This document shows, piece by piece, positions 16,091-24,348 of a stretch of DNA of 33,698 nucleotides. Location: positions 1-33,698 of the forward strand of contig CAMKNZ010000021.1 of assembly GCA_946414315.1 (NCBI GenBank). The letters run 5' to 3'. The notes under the pieces were generated by a model. The model was not told where the DNA came from and made no database searches. It saw nothing but the letters and a program-made list of their open reading frames with translations. Source of the stretch: an uncultured Clostridia bacterium. GTDB taxonomy: Bacteria; Bacillota; Clostridia; Christensenellales; Aristaeellaceae. Position numbers and translations under genes: made by a program. Numbering within the stretch: position 1 is the first letter of the stretch; each line of letters begins with the position of its first letter.

Positions 16091-16119
16091 ATTATGCATC
16101 ATTTCACGGATAAATTCAA
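16091..16119 (-). promoter_or_regulatory. Promoter of diguanylate cyclase gene
   Basis: On the minus strand: TTGAAT (16119-16114), 17-bp spacer, CATAAT (16096-16091). The rest of the 282-bp gap between this gene and pyrG holds the pyrG terminator and AT-rich sequence with no convincing gene. Confidence 0.7.
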
Positions 16120-16285
16120 CCTCGTTTTTCTTCTTTCCGGCAGCAGCAGGAAATGCTTGCCGCCTATCGTTTCCATTTCCCATATAATGGTTATAAAGAA
16201 CTGCAAAACCATATGACAGACACTGAACACGGGAAGGGACGATTTCTATCGAAGATCATTACAAAATAAACAAAAACAAAAATAC

Positions 16286-16316
16286 AAAAGGGATTGCCGG
16301 ATGGCAGTCCCCTTTT
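16286..16316 (-). terminator. Terminator of pyrG
   Basis: AAAAGGG (16286-16292) pairs with CCCTTTT (16310-16316), with an inner TGCC/GGCA stem. On the minus strand it is followed by ATTTTTGTTTTTG. Confidence 0.75.
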
Positions 16317-16329
16317 CATGCGGCAGCTG

Positions 16330-17934
16330 TTACTGATTATATTTTGCCGCCGCCCCGATAAAGCCCATAAACAGCGGGTGCGGTTTGTTCGGCCGGCTCT
16401 TAAATTCCGGATGGAACTGTACGCCCACGAAGAATTCTTCTCCCGGGATCTCGACGGTTTCCACCAGCCGTTCATCCGGCGAAAGGCCGGAGAGACACAG
16501 GCCCGCTTTCTGCAGTTCCTCGCGGTATTCGTTCGCAAACTCGTAGCGGTGGCGGTGGCGTTCGCCGATCCGGGTTTCGCCGTAGCACTTCGCAATCACG
16601 GTACCTTCCTGCAGGATGCAGGGATAACGGCCCAGCCGCAGCGTACCGCCCTTGTCGATCTCGTCGTTCTGGCCCGGCATGAAGTTGATCACCTTGCAGG
16701 GGGCGTTCTCGTCAAACTCCCTGGAGTTCGCGCCTTCCATACCGGCTTTGTTCCGGGCATATTCGATGACTGCGATCTGCATACCCAGGCAGATGCCGAA
16801 ATACGGAACATGATGCTCCCGGGCGTATTTTGCCGCCAGGATCATACCTTCGATGCCGCGGCTGCCGAAACCGCCGGGCACGATAATCCCCTGCAGGGGG
16901 CTCAGGATCTCTTCCGCCGTATCCGCAGTCAGCCGTTCGGAGTCGATCCATTCGATCTCCACCTTCACGTCCTGAGCATAACCCGCATGCCGCAGGGCTT
17001 CCGCCACGGACAGGTAAGCGTCGTGCAGCTGTACATATTTGCCCACCAGGCCGATCGTCACTTTCTTCGTCTGGTGGCCGATCCGCTCCACCAGGTTCTC
17101 CCAGTCCTTCAGTTCCGGTGCCGGGCTCTTCAGTCCCAGCTCCCGGCAGACCACCGCCGCGAAACCGGCCTTTTCCAGCATCAGGGGCGCGGCGTACAGC
17201 GTCGGCAGCGTGGTGTTCTCGATGACGCAGTCTTCTTTCACATTGCAGAAATGGGCAATCTTGGCAAAGATGGTCTCGTCCGTAATCTTCTCATCCGCCC
17301 GCAGCACGATGATGTTCGGGTTGACGCCCATACCCTGCAGTTCCTTCACGCTGTGCTGGGTGGGTTTGGACTTGTGTTCACCGCTGGCTTTCAGATAAGG
17401 CACCAGCGTCACATGGACATAGCAGGCGTTCTCCCGGCCGACCTCCAGGCCGACCTGGCGGATCGCTTCGATAAAGGGCTGGCTCTCGATATCGCCGATG
17501 GTGCCGCCGATTTCAGTAATGACCACGTCCGCGTCGCTCTTCTCGCCGACCCGGTAGATGAACCGTTTGATCTCGTCCGTAATATGCGGAATGGTCTGCA
17601 CCGTAGATCCGAGGTATCCGCCCTGGCGTTCCTTTTGAAGCACATTGGAGTAGACCTTGCCGGTAGTCAGGTTGGAATACTTGTTCAGGTCCTCGTCGAT
17701 AAAGCGTTCATAATGTCCCAGATCCAGGTCCGTTTCCGCACCGTCTTCGGTCACGTAGACCTCACCGTGCTGGTAGGGGCTCATGGTGCCCGGGTCCGTA
17801 TTGATATACGGATCCAGTTTCTGTGCCGCGACCTTGATGCCGCGCGCCTTCAGCAGCCGCCCCAGGGACGCCGCCGTAATGCCCTTGCCCAGGCCTGAAA
17901 CCACACCACCGGTCACAAAAATGTACTTTGTCAT
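16330..17934 (-). CDS. pyrG: CTP synthase
   Basis: A full-length CTP synthase of 534 residues, which makes CTP from UTP, ATP and glutamine in the cytoplasm. The N-terminal amidoligase domain starts with [17 protein letters not shown] (the nucleotide-binding loop) and carries [11 protein letters not shown]. The C-terminal class I glutaminase domain has the nucleophile Cys in [10 protein letters not shown] and the conserved [12 protein letters not shown] His/Glu pair. GGAG lies 9 nt before the ATG. It follows glmS on the same strand after an 89-bp gap with a weak hairpin and no clear promoter. Both enzymes consume glutamine, and co-transcription is possible. No pyrG attenuator with a G-run at the transcript start was recognised. 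Confidence 0.97.
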   Translation of the reverse strand: MTKYIFVTGGVVSGLGKGITAASLGRLLKARGIKVAAQKLDPYINTDPGTMSPYQHGEVYVTEDGAETDLDLGHYERFIDEDLNKYSNLTTGKVYSNVLQKERQGGYLGSTVQTIPHITDEIKRFIYRVGEKSDADVVITEIGGTIGDIESQPFIEAIRQVGLEVGRENACYVHVTLVPYLKASGEHKSKPTQHSVKELQGMGVNPNIIVLRADEKITDETIFAKIAHFCNVKEDCVIENTTLPTLYAAPLMLEKAGFAAVVCRELGLKSPAPELKDWENLVERIGHQTKKVTIGLVGKYVQLHDAYLSVAEALRHAGYAQDVKVEIEWIDSERLTADTAEEILSPLQGIIVPGGFGSRGIEGMILAAKYAREHHVPYFGICLGMQIAVIEYARNKAGMEGANSREFDENAPCKVINFMPGQNDEIDKGGTLRLGRYPCILQEGTVIAKCYGETRIGERHRHRYEFANEYREELQKAGLCLSGLSPDERLVETVEIPGEEFFVGVQFHPEFKSRPNKPHPLFMGFIGAAAKYNQ

Positions 17935-18005
17935 AGCGCTCTACTCCTCATCCCACACACTGCTCTCCGCTGTCATTCCGGCCGCAGAGAAAAAACTTGT
18001 CATTC

Positions 18006-18020
18006 CCGATTCTGAATCGG
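18006..18020 (-). terminator. Weak hairpin between glmS and pyrG
   Basis: CCGATTC (18006-18012) and GAATCGG (18014-18020) are perfect arms around one base. A minus-strand T6 tract (17995-17990) begins 10 nt later. The distance is long for an efficient terminator, so partial termination or simply an inverted repeat is possible. Confidence 0.35.
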
Positions 18021-18023
18021 TTC

Positions 18024-19892
18024 TCATTCCACCGTTACGCTTTTCGCCAGGTTCCTCGGTTTATCCACATCCAATCCCCTGTTCACACTGGTGTAATAGG
18101 CCAGCAGCTGCAGCGGCACGATGGCCAGTGACGCGATGAAATGCTCATCCGTCTTCGGCACATACACGGTGAAGTTCACCGAATCCTCCACGGAGAAATT
18201 CCCGTTCGTAGTCAGGCCCATCAGGTAAGCGCCGCGGCTCTTGCACTCCAGCATGTTGGACAGCGTTTTCTCAAACAGGGCACTCTGGGTCAGCACGCCG
18301 ACAACCAGCGTATTCTGCTCGATCAGGCTGATCGTTCCGTGTTTCAGTTCGCCCGCCGCATAAGCCTCGGAATGAATATAGCTGATTTCCTTCATCTTCA
18401 GGCTGCCTTCCAGGCTGATCGCGTAGTCCAGTCCGCGGCCGATGAAGAAGATATCATGCGTATTGGCGATCTTGGAGGAGAACCACTGCAGGCGCTGTTT
18501 TTCCTCCAGCACCCGGCCGATCTGATCCGGAATCACGGCCAGCGCCTCCAGGTATCCGGCAACCTGTTCCTCCGTAACCATTCCCCGCACGGCGGCAAGC
18601 TGCACCGCCAGCACGTCCATGGCGATCAGCTGGGCGCTGTACGCCTTGGTGGTCGCCACGGCGATCTCCGGTCCGGCCAGCGTATACAGCGTATGCTCGG
18701 CTTCCCGGGCAATCGTGGAACCGATCACGTTCACCACTGCCAGCGTCATCGCACCCCGTTCCTTTGCCACCCGAAGGGCTGCCAGGCTGTCTGCGGTTTC
18801 GCCGCTCTGGCTGATGATGATCACCAGCGTATCCTGCGAAACGGGAATGCTGCGGTAACGGTATTCACTCGCCAGTTCCACCCGGACCGGCAGCTTTGTC
18901 AGGTCTTCGATCACATACTGCGCCGCCATCCCCACATGCCAGGCGGAACCGCAGGCTACGATATCGACCCGGCTGACGCTCCTGAGCATCTCGTCCGTCA
19001 GGCCGGTACTCTCCAGGTCGATCTTTCCGTCTTTCACCAGGCTGTTCAGCGTATCCCGTACTGCCTTCGGCTGCTCATGGATTTCCTTGAGCATGAAGTG
19101 CTCATAGCCGTCCTTTTCTGCTGCCGCGGCATCCCAGGTGATCTCTGTCAGCGGCAGGGTAACCTCGTCGCCGTTCAGGTCGTAGAACTTCACCTCACCG
19201 GCGCTGATCCGGCCCACCTGCAGGTTATCGATATAATACACATTCCGCGTATATTTCAGGATCGCCGGCACGTCCGATGCCAGGTAGGAAGCGCCGTCCG
19301 CCGTACCGATGACCAGCGGGGAATCCTTCCGGGCCACAAAAATCTCGTCCGGATAATCCTTGAACATCAGAGCCAGGGCGTAGCTGCCCCGCACGCGCAC
19401 CATGGTCCGGGTAATCGCGTCCACCGGCCCGATCTTGTATTTCTTGTAGTAGTAATCCACCAGCTTGACTACGACCTCGGTATCCGTATCGCTGTAGAAG
19501 GCATAGTCGTGCCGCAGGAGCTTTTCTTTCAGTTCCGTAAAGTTCTCAATGATGCCGTTGTGTACGCCCACCACGTCGCTCTCCACCGGACCGCTGCCGG
19601 AGCCGGAGCAGTTGCCGCTTACATGCGGATGCGCGTTCACCATGCTCGGATCCCCGTGGGTAGCCCACCGGGTGTGGCCGATGCCGCAGGTGCCGGGAAG
19701 GGCGCGGCCCTGGTCCGTCTTGTCCGCCAGGTGATAAAGCTTGCCGGTCGCCTTTACAACCTCTGCCGGATCTGTGCCGTTGCGGACCGCCAGTCCGGCC
19801 GAATCATAACCGCGGTATTCCAGTCTGGCCAGCCCGTCCAGCAGGATCGGCGCCGCCTGTACATGGCCCGTATACCCCACGATTCCGCACAT
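18024..19892 (-). CDS. glmS: Glutamine--fructose-6-phosphate aminotransferase
   Basis: A 622-residue enzyme that makes glucosamine-6-phosphate from fructose-6-phosphate and glutamine, the first step to UDP-GlcNAc for peptidoglycan. The N-terminal nucleophile is C2 (MCGIVGYTG), and GHTRWATHG and the HNGIIENF loop complete the glutaminase domain. Two SIS sugar-binding domains follow (about 290-430 and 465-610), ending in KPRNLAKSVTVE as is usual. AAAGGAG lies 9 nt before the ATG. The leader has a promoter and a strong 5' hairpin, but the conserved core of a glmS ribozyme is not seen. It diverges from purC. Confidence 0.97.
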   Translation of the reverse strand: MCGIVGYTGHVQAAPILLDGLARLEYRGYDSAGLAVRNGTDPAEVVKATGKLYHLADKTDQGRALPGTCGIGHTRWATHGDPSMVNAHPHVSGNCSGSGSGPVESDVVGVHNGIIENFTELKEKLLRHDYAFYSDTDTEVVVKLVDYYYKKYKIGPVDAITRTMVRVRGSYALALMFKDYPDEIFVARKDSPLVIGTADGASYLASDVPAILKYTRNVYYIDNLQVGRISAGEVKFYDLNGDEVTLPLTEITWDAAAAEKDGYEHFMLKEIHEQPKAVRDTLNSLVKDGKIDLESTGLTDEMLRSVSRVDIVACGSAWHVGMAAQYVIEDLTKLPVRVELASEYRYRSIPVSQDTLVIIISQSGETADSLAALRVAKERGAMTLAVVNVIGSTIAREAEHTLYTLAGPEIAVATTKAYSAQLIAMDVLAVQLAAVRGMVTEEQVAGYLEALAVIPDQIGRVLEEKQRLQWFSSKIANTHDIFFIGRGLDYAISLEGSLKMKEISYIHSEAYAAGELKHGTISLIEQNTLVVGVLTQSALFEKTLSNMLECKSRGAYLMGLTTNGNFSVEDSVNFTVYVPKTDEHFIASLAIVPLQLLAYYTSVNRGLDVDKPRNLAKSVTVE

Positions 19893-19946
19893 ATCGAATA
19901 ACTCCTTTGTTTATTCTTTTATTCCTGTTTCTTTCTTATCTTTACC

Positions 19947-19994
19947 AAAAAGAGAGCGCAGGGCAGAGCGTTCCACATGACGCCCTTGCCCTGC
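19947..19994 (-). promoter_or_regulatory. glmS leader hairpin with T-tract
   Basis: GCAGGGC/GCCCTGC (19958-19964 and 19988-19994) and AGAGCGT/ACGCCCT (19965-19971 and 19980-19986) stack into a 14-bp stem with one bulge and an 8-nt loop. On the minus strand GCTCTC and then TTTTT (19951-19947) follow. The predicted transcription start is near 19995, so the hairpin is at the very 5' end of the glmS mRNA. It may be a premature terminator or a stabilising cap. Confidence 0.55.
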
Positions 19995-20001
19995 TGCCCG
20001 T

Positions 20002-20030
20002 ATGCTATCACTGAACAGAACGTCTGTCAA
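20002..20030 (-). promoter_or_regulatory. glmS promoter
   Basis: On the minus strand: a perfect TTGACA (20030-20025), 17-bp spacer, TAGCAT (20007-20002). A CCCGGT/ACCGGG inverted repeat lies just upstream, between this promoter and that of purC. Confidence 0.8.
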
Positions 20031-20072
20031 TCTCCCGGTTGGTTTTTCCTTGTACCGGGATCTCTGTTTCGC

Positions 20073-20100
20073 TTGACTTTCTACCTCCCTGCGTTATAAT
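20073..20100 (+). promoter_or_regulatory. purC promoter
   Basis: TTGACT (20073-20078), 16-bp spacer, TATAAT (20095-20100). The 5' UTR would be about 27 nt, too short for a purine riboswitch. Confidence 0.8.
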
Positions 20101-20133
20101 TTCTCCCGTAAAAAATCACAGGAGGACACTGGC

Positions 20134-20844
20134 ATGATTAAGGGTGAGCAGCTTTACGAAGGAAAGGCCAAAAAGGTATTCAGCACGGATGATCCCGAAC
20201 TGCTGATCGTCGACTACAAGGACGACGCCACCGCTTTCAACGGTCTGAAAAAAGGGACCATTCAGGGCAAAGGCGTCATCAACAACCGGATGAGCAATCT
20301 GCTGATGCAGCGGCTCGAGAAGAAAGGCATCCCCACCCATTTCGTGCAGGAGCTCAGCGAGCGCGAGACCCTCGTGAAGAAGGTTTCCATCGTTCCGCTG
20401 GAAGTCATTATCCGGAACATTTCCGCCGGTTCCTTCTCCAAGCGCTACGGTGTGGAGGAAGGCATCCGTTTCGACGCTCCGACCATTGAGTTCTCCTATA
20501 AGAACGACGATCTGGGCGATCCCCTGATCAACGAATATCACGCCCTGGCGCTGAAGCTCGCCACGAAGGAAGAGATCGAGACCATCAAGAAATATGCCTT
20601 CGCGGTCAACGAAGAACTGAAAGAAGTCTGGAAGCACGTGGGCGTAACCCTGGTCGACTTTAAACTGGAGTTTGGCCGCCTGTCCGACGGAACCATCGTC
20701 CTGGCGGACGAGATCAGCCCCGACACCTGCCGTCTCTGGGACAGCGAGACCAACGAGAAACTGGACAAGGACCGTTTCCGCCGGGATATGGGCGGCGTTG
20801 AGGAAGCCTACCGGGAAATCATGCGCCGTCTGACCGAAGCTTAA
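20134..20844 (+). CDS. purC: SAICAR synthetase
   Basis: A 236-residue phosphoribosylaminoimidazole-succinocarboxamide synthase. It joins aspartate to CAIR using ATP in de novo purine synthesis. The N-terminus [14 protein letters not shown] is the family signature, and [11 protein letters not shown] and [10 protein letters not shown] are further conserved segments. AGGAGG lies 8 nt before the ATG. The gene is monocistronic here, with its own promoter and terminator, unlike the large pur operons of many Bacillota. Its neighbours (glmS, Rrf2) are unrelated in pathway. Confidence 0.97.
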   Translation: MIKGEQLYEGKAKKVFSTDDPELLIVDYKDDATAFNGLKKGTIQGKGVINNRMSNLLMQRLEKKGIPTHFVQELSERETLVKKVSIVPLEVIIRNISAGSFSKRYGVEEGIRFDAPTIEFSYKNDDLGDPLINEYHALALKLATKEEIETIKKYAFAVNEELKEVWKHVGVTLVDFKLEFGRLSDGTIVLADEISPDTCRLWDSETNEKLDKDRFRRDMGGVEEAYREIMRRLTEA

Positions 20845-20860
20845 TTGAACAGCAAACAAA

Positions 20861-20893
20861 ACTGACCGATCAAAGCAGATCGGTCAGTTTTTT
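20861..20893 (+). terminator. Bidirectional terminator between purC and rrf2
   Basis: ACTGACCGATC (20861-20871) and GATCGGTCAGT (20878-20888) form an 11-bp stem, followed by TTTTTT on plus and TTTTGTTTG on minus. It overlaps the last codons of the convergent rrf2 gene. Confidence 0.88.
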
Positions 20894-21265
20894 CTGATAC
20901 AGGAAATCGTGAACCAGCTGGTCCAGTTCCTGCCACAGCGGCAGCGTCGCGCAGCTGGCGTAACGGGGACATTCCTCCGCGTCCTTCTGCAGGCAGGCGA
21001 CCGGTGCAAGAGTTCCCTCCATCAGTTCCACAATCTCGCCGACGGAGTATTCCTCCGGCTTCCGCAGCAGCACATAGCCGCCGCCCTTGCCGCTGGCGCC
21101 TCTGATGAGCTTGCCTTCCACCAGGTCTTTTACGATGATCTCCAGATACTTCTTGGAGATACCCTGCCGCTCCGCGATATCCTTCAGCGGCATGGGCTGT
21201 CCGTTTTCATTCTTCGCCAGGTCGATCATGACCCGCAGTGCGTAACGTCCTTTTGTGGAGATCAT
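20870..21265 (-). CDS. Rrf2 family regulator (IscR-like)
   Basis: A 131-residue winged-helix regulator. The recognition helix region is IAERQGISKKYLEIIVKDL (about 31-49), and GASGKGGGYVL is the Rrf2 wing. Three cysteines, C91, C99 and C105, lie in the loop where IscR binds a 2Fe-2S cluster (C-x7-C-x5-C here), so Fe-S or cysteine sensing is likely; CymR-type cysteine regulators lack this triad. GGAGG lies 8 nt before the ATG. It is divergent from nifS-nifU, and its own promoter has an operator-like palindrome in the spacer, suggesting autorepression. Related sequences occur at nifS, at the ABC transporter at 32.1 kb and near metY. Confidence 0.92.
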   Translation of the reverse strand: MISTKGRYALRVMIDLAKNENGQPMPLKDIAERQGISKKYLEIIVKDLVEGKLIRGASGKGGGYVLLRKPEEYSVGEIVELMEGTLAPVACLQKDAEECPRYASCATLPLWQELDQLVHDFLYQKKLTDLL

Positions 21266-21299
21266 CCTGATATCCTCCGAACAAATTCATTCTCTTATT

Positions 21300-21332
21300 G
21301 CCTATTTTACCGCAGGGTGAATAGGCAGTCAA
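21300..21332 (-). promoter_or_regulatory. rrf2 promoter with palindromic operator
   Basis: On the minus strand: TTGACT (21332-21327), 17-bp spacer, TAAAAT (21309-21304). The arms GCCTATT and AATAGGC (21300-21306 and 21320-21326) flank the spacer. Minus-strand CCTATT...GGTAAAA here matches the nifS operator allowing one gap. Repressor bound here would cover the whole core promoter. Confidence 0.75.
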
Positions 21333-21340
21333 GTTTTTTT

Positions 21341-21374
21341 ACCTATTGACATGGTGGGTAAAAGGATTTATACT
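21341..21374 (+). promoter_or_regulatory. nifS promoter and Rrf2-type operator
   Basis: TTGACA (21346-21351), 17-bp spacer, TATACT (21369-21374). The -35 is embedded in ACCTATTGACATGGTGGGT (21341-21359). The same sequence recurs with two changes at 32091-32109. TTTACC/GGTAAA half-sites give it dyad symmetry. Confidence 0.8.
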
Positions 21375-21407
21375 CTCTGTGCACTAAACGTAAAGGAGTC
21401 TGTCCGA

Positions 21408-22595
21408 ATGAGTATTTACGCGGACCACGCCGCGACCACCGCCATGAGTGAGGCGGCCATTGAGGCCATGACCCGATGTATGCGGGAGGAATACGGCAAT
21501 CCTTCCAGTCTTTACAGAATCGGCCAGCGGGCCAGGGAAGTCCTGGAGCAGGCCCGGGAGGACGTCGCTTCCGTGATCAACGCCGAAGCCCGGGAAGTAT
21601 ATTTCACCTCCGGCGGATCCGAAGCGGACAACCAGGCGATCCGTTCCGCCGCCCTCGCCGGAAAGAAAAAGGGAAAGAACCATATTATCTCCACCTCCTT
21701 TGAGCACCACGCGGTGCTTCATACCCTGGAACAACTGAAGTCCGAAGGTTTTGACGTCACCCTGCTTCCCGTGCATGAGAACGGCGTTGTCCTCCCGGAA
21801 GAGGTAGAGGGCGCCATCCGGCCGGAGACTGCCCTGGTGACTGTCATGTACGCCAACAACGAGATCGGCACGATCCAGCCCATCCGGGAGATCGGCACCA
21901 TCTGCAAAACGCACGGGGTGCTGTTCCACACCGATGCGGTTCAGGCCGTCGGTCCCCTGGCCATTGACGTGAAAGCGGAGAATATCGACTATCTTTCCGC
22001 CTCCGCCCATAAGTTCCACGGCCCCAAAGGCACCGGTTTCCTGTATGCCCGCAAGGGTGTGCCGCTTCTGCCGCTGATCAACGGCGGCGCTCAGGAGAAA
22101 GGCAAGCGTGCCGGCACGGAAAACCTGCCCGGCATCGTCGGCATGGCTGCCGCACTGAAGGAGACCGTTGCGGAAAGGGATGCGGAAGCCGCCCGGCTCA
22201 CCGTTCTCCGGGACCGCCTGATTGCGGGCCTGAATGAAATCCCTCATTCCGCTCTGAACGGCGACGCGGAAAAGCGGCTCCCCGGAAACGTCAGCTTCTG
22301 CTTTGAAGGCATCGAAGGCGAATCTCTCCTGCTCCTGCTGGACGAGAAGGGGGTCAGCGCTTCCTCCGGCAGCGCCTGTACCTCCGGTTCCCTGGATCCC
22401 AGCCATGTACTGCTGGCCATCGGCCGGGTGCATGACGTGGCCCATGGCTCCCTGCGGCTGACGCTGGGCAGGGAGAATACCCCGGAGGATGTGGAATACA
22501 TCATCTCCGCCGTCAAAGATGTCGTTTCATACCTTCGCGGATTCTCGCCGGTCTGGCGGGATCTGCAGAGCGGTAAAACACCCTTCATTCTGTAA
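21408..22595 (+). CDS. nifS: Cysteine desulfurase (NifS/IscS type)
   Basis: A 395-residue PLP enzyme that takes sulfur from cysteine for Fe-S cluster assembly. The PLP lysine is K202 in SASAHKFHGPKG. The persulfide-carrying cysteine is C324 in SSGSACTSGSLDPSH, the long loop of group I (IscS/NifS) enzymes. The start at 21408 is set by GGAG 9 nt upstream; an upstream ATG at 21351 lies within the promoter. It is followed after 17 bp by its scaffold gene, and the pair diverges from the Rrf2 regulator, the standard Clostridial arrangement. The C-terminus extends about 10 residues past the usual core. Confidence 0.95.
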   Translation: MSIYADHAATTAMSEAAIEAMTRCMREEYGNPSSLYRIGQRAREVLEQAREDVASVINAEAREVYFTSGGSEADNQAIRSAALAGKKKGKNHIISTSFEHHAVLHTLEQLKSEGFDVTLLPVHENGVVLPEEVEGAIRPETALVTVMYANNEIGTIQPIREIGTICKTHGVLFHTDAVQAVGPLAIDVKAENIDYLSASAHKFHGPKGTGFLYARKGVPLLPLINGGAQEKGKRAGTENLPGIVGMAAALKETVAERDAEAARLTVLRDRLIAGLNEIPHSALNGDAEKRLPGNVSFCFEGIEGESLLLLLDEKGVSASSGSACTSGSLDPSHVLLAIGRVHDVAHGSLRLTLGRENTPEDVEYIISAVKDVVSYLRGFSPVWRDLQSGKTPFIL

Positions 22596-22612
22596 TTCGG
22601 GAGGATATCAAT

Positions 22613-22999
22613 ATGGCACTGTACAGTGAAAAAGTCATGGATCACTTCCTGCATCCCCGGAACGTCGGCGTCATCGAGGACGCCAACGCCATCGGTGAAG
22701 TCGGCAACGCCAAGTGCGGGGACATCATGAAGATGTACCTGAAGATCAAGGACGATATCGTCGAAGACGTCAAGTTTGAAACCTTCGGCTGCGGCAGCGC
22801 GATCGCCTCCAGTTCCATGGCCACGGAGATGATCAAGGGCAAACCACTGTCTGAAGTCAGGAACCTGACCAACAAGGCGGTCACAGAGGCGCTGGACGGT
22901 CTTCCTGCCCACAAGATCCACTGCTCCGTCCTTGCCGAGGAAGCAATCCATTCCGCCCTGGAAGACTATGAGCGCCGGCAGAACGCATCTGACAATTGA
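22613..22999 (+). CDS. nifU: Fe-S cluster scaffold protein (NifU N-terminal/IscU)
   Basis: A 128-residue scaffold that receives sulfur from the desulfurase and assembles a 2Fe-2S cluster. The three ligand cysteines are present: C35 (NAKCGD, with D37 beside it), C60 (FGCGSAIASSS) and C104 (IHCSVLAEEAI). It begins MALYSEKVMDHFLHPRNVG, as is typical. Only the N-terminal (IscU) domain is present; the NifU ferredoxin and C-terminal domains are absent, as is normal for Clostridia. GGGAGG lies 8 nt before the ATG. A strong terminator follows, and no further isc genes (hscA, fdx) are nearby. Confidence 0.95.
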   Translation: MALYSEKVMDHFLHPRNVGVIEDANAIGEVGNAKCGDIMKMYLKIKDDIVEDVKFETFGCGSAIASSSMATEMIKGKPLSEVRNLTNKAVTEALDGLPAHKIHCSVLAEEAIHSALEDYERRQNASDN

Positions 23000-23021
23000 A
23001 TATGAATCATGTTTCATTTTC

Positions 23022-23055
23022 CGGAACTGCTTGAAATAAGCAGTTCCGATTTTTT
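23022..23055 (+). terminator. Terminator of nifS-nifU operon
   Basis: CGGAACTGCTT (23022-23032) and AAGCAGTTCCG (23038-23048) form an 11-bp stem with a 5-nt loop, followed by ATTTTTT. Confidence 0.9.
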
Positions 23056-23075
23056 ATAATACCGGTATAACCGGT
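23031..23075 (+). promoter_or_regulatory. pepT promoter nested in the terminator
   Basis: TTGAAA (23031-23036) lies in the terminator loop region and TATAAT (23055-23060) at the end of its T-tract, with an 18-bp spacer. Right after the -10 is ACCGGT-ATA-ACCGGT (23061-23075), an inverted repeat spanning the likely start of transcription and a candidate operator. Confidence 0.65.
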
Positions 23076-23129
23076 CATTCATATTGTCAGTTTTCCGTGG
23101 ACAACCCGTGGAACAGGAAGGAGATCATG

Positions 23130-24335
23130 ATGAGCAGTGTCAAAGAACGGTTCCTGAGATACGTACAGGTGGAGACTACCTCCTGCGAGGATAACGAAAG
23201 CTGCCCCTCCACGCCCGGCCAGAAGGTGCTGGGAAAAATGCTGGTCAGTGAAATGCAGGCCCTGGGGATGCAGGACGCCTTCATGGATGAACACGGTTAT
23301 GTCTACGGTTTCATTCCCGCAAAGGGAACCGCAGACAGACCCGCCATCGGACTGATCGCCCATATGGACACCTCCGGCGCGGTGCCCGGAGCGACGAAGC
23401 CGCAGGTCATTCCCGCCTATGACGGCGGTGTGATTCGTCTGAAGAACGGCGTGGAGATCAGCGGTTTCAGCTTCCTGCCGGACCTGAAGGGCCAGGAACT
23501 GATTGTCACCTCCGGAGATTCAGTCCTTGGCGCAGACGACAAGGCAGGCGTGGCGGAGATCATGACCCTGTGCGAGCGGATGCTGGCGCCGGACGCGCCG
23601 GACCACGGAAAGATCTGCGTCGCCTTTACGCCGGACGAAGAGATCGGCCGCGGGGCGGATCGGTTTGATGTCCCGGGCTTCGGAGCGGACTTTGCCTACA
23701 CGGTGGACGGCGGCGCCCTGGGCGAGCTGGAATACGAGTGTTTCAACGCCGCTTCCTGCATTGTACGGGTGAAGGGCGTCAACATCCATCCCGGCAGCGC
23801 GAAAAACCAGATGATCAACGCTTCGCTGGTGGCCATGGAGTTCGCCGGAATGCTCCCGCCCTGGGAACGGCCGGAGCATACAGAAGGCTATGAGGGCTTC
23901 TTCCATCTGACCGGCATGAACGGAAATGAGGAATCCGCGGAACTGCGGTATATTCTTCGGGACCACGACAGATCAAAGCTGGAAACAAAAAAGGCGCTCA
24001 TGAATACCGCCTGCGAAGTCCTGAACAAGCGCTACGGCACCGGTACGGTATCCATAGAACTGAAGGATTCCTACCGGAACATGAGAGAAATCGTGGAGCA
24101 GCATCCGGAAATCCTTGACCGGGCAAAGAAAGCTTTCGAGGCAAACGGCGTCGAGCCGATTATACAGCCGATCCGCGGCGGGACTGACGGTGCCCGGCTC
24201 TCTTTCTGCGGACTTCCCTGCCCCAATCTGTCCACCGGCGGATACAACTTCCATGGACGGAAGGAACTGATCCCCGTGCCTGCGATGGAGAAAATGGTGG
24301 ATGTGCTGGTTTCGCTGATCAAAGGATCAATTTGA
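23130..24335 (+). CDS. pepT: Peptidase T (tripeptide aminopeptidase)
   Basis: A 401-residue M20 zinc peptidase that removes the N-terminal residue from tripeptides. Metal-site residues are visible: H78 and D80 in AHMDTSG, the GADDKAG bridging Asp, the PDEEIG catalytic and metal-binding Glu pair, and the C-terminal His in YNFHGRKE. The start at 23130 has AAGGAG 6 nt upstream; the adjacent ATG at 23127 would leave only 3 nt. The promoter is interwoven with the preceding terminator. The PfkB kinase gene follows 13 bp later and is probably co-transcribed. Confidence 0.94.
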   Translation: MSSVKERFLRYVQVETTSCEDNESCPSTPGQKVLGKMLVSEMQALGMQDAFMDEHGYVYGFIPAKGTADRPAIGLIAHMDTSGAVPGATKPQVIPAYDGGVIRLKNGVEISGFSFLPDLKGQELIVTSGDSVLGADDKAGVAEIMTLCERMLAPDAPDHGKICVAFTPDEEIGRGADRFDVPGFGADFAYTVDGGALGELEYECFNAASCIVRVKGVNIHPGSAKNQMINASLVAMEFAGMLPPWERPEHTEGYEGFFHLTGMNGNEESAELRYILRDHDRSKLETKKALMNTACEVLNKRYGTGTVSIELKDSYRNMREIVEQHPEILDRAKKAFEANGVEPIIQPIRGGTDGARLSFCGLPCPNLSTGGYNFHGRKELIPVPAMEKMVDVLVSLIKGSI

Positions 24336-24348
24336 AAGGGATCGACAG

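Noticed and set aside
16183-16269. Plus-strand TATAAT with a 17-codon ORF near 16205
   Set aside because: No matching -35 at 16-18 bp, no ribosome binding site, and the ORF is not supported by anything else.
16294-17898. 534-codon open frame opposite pyrG, and 586-codon frame at 18141-19901 opposite glmS
   Set aside because: Both are antisense shadows of strongly conserved enzymes; their translations are His/Gln/Arg-rich with no recognisable domain.
19893-20133. glmS ribozyme in the glmS leader
   Set aside because: The conserved catalytic core (AGCGCC...) is not seen on the minus strand, and the distance from promoter to start is taken up by a simple hairpin and AT-rich sequence.
20095-20133. 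Purine riboswitch before purC
   Set aside because: The -10 to ATG distance is about 33 nt, too short for the aptamer.
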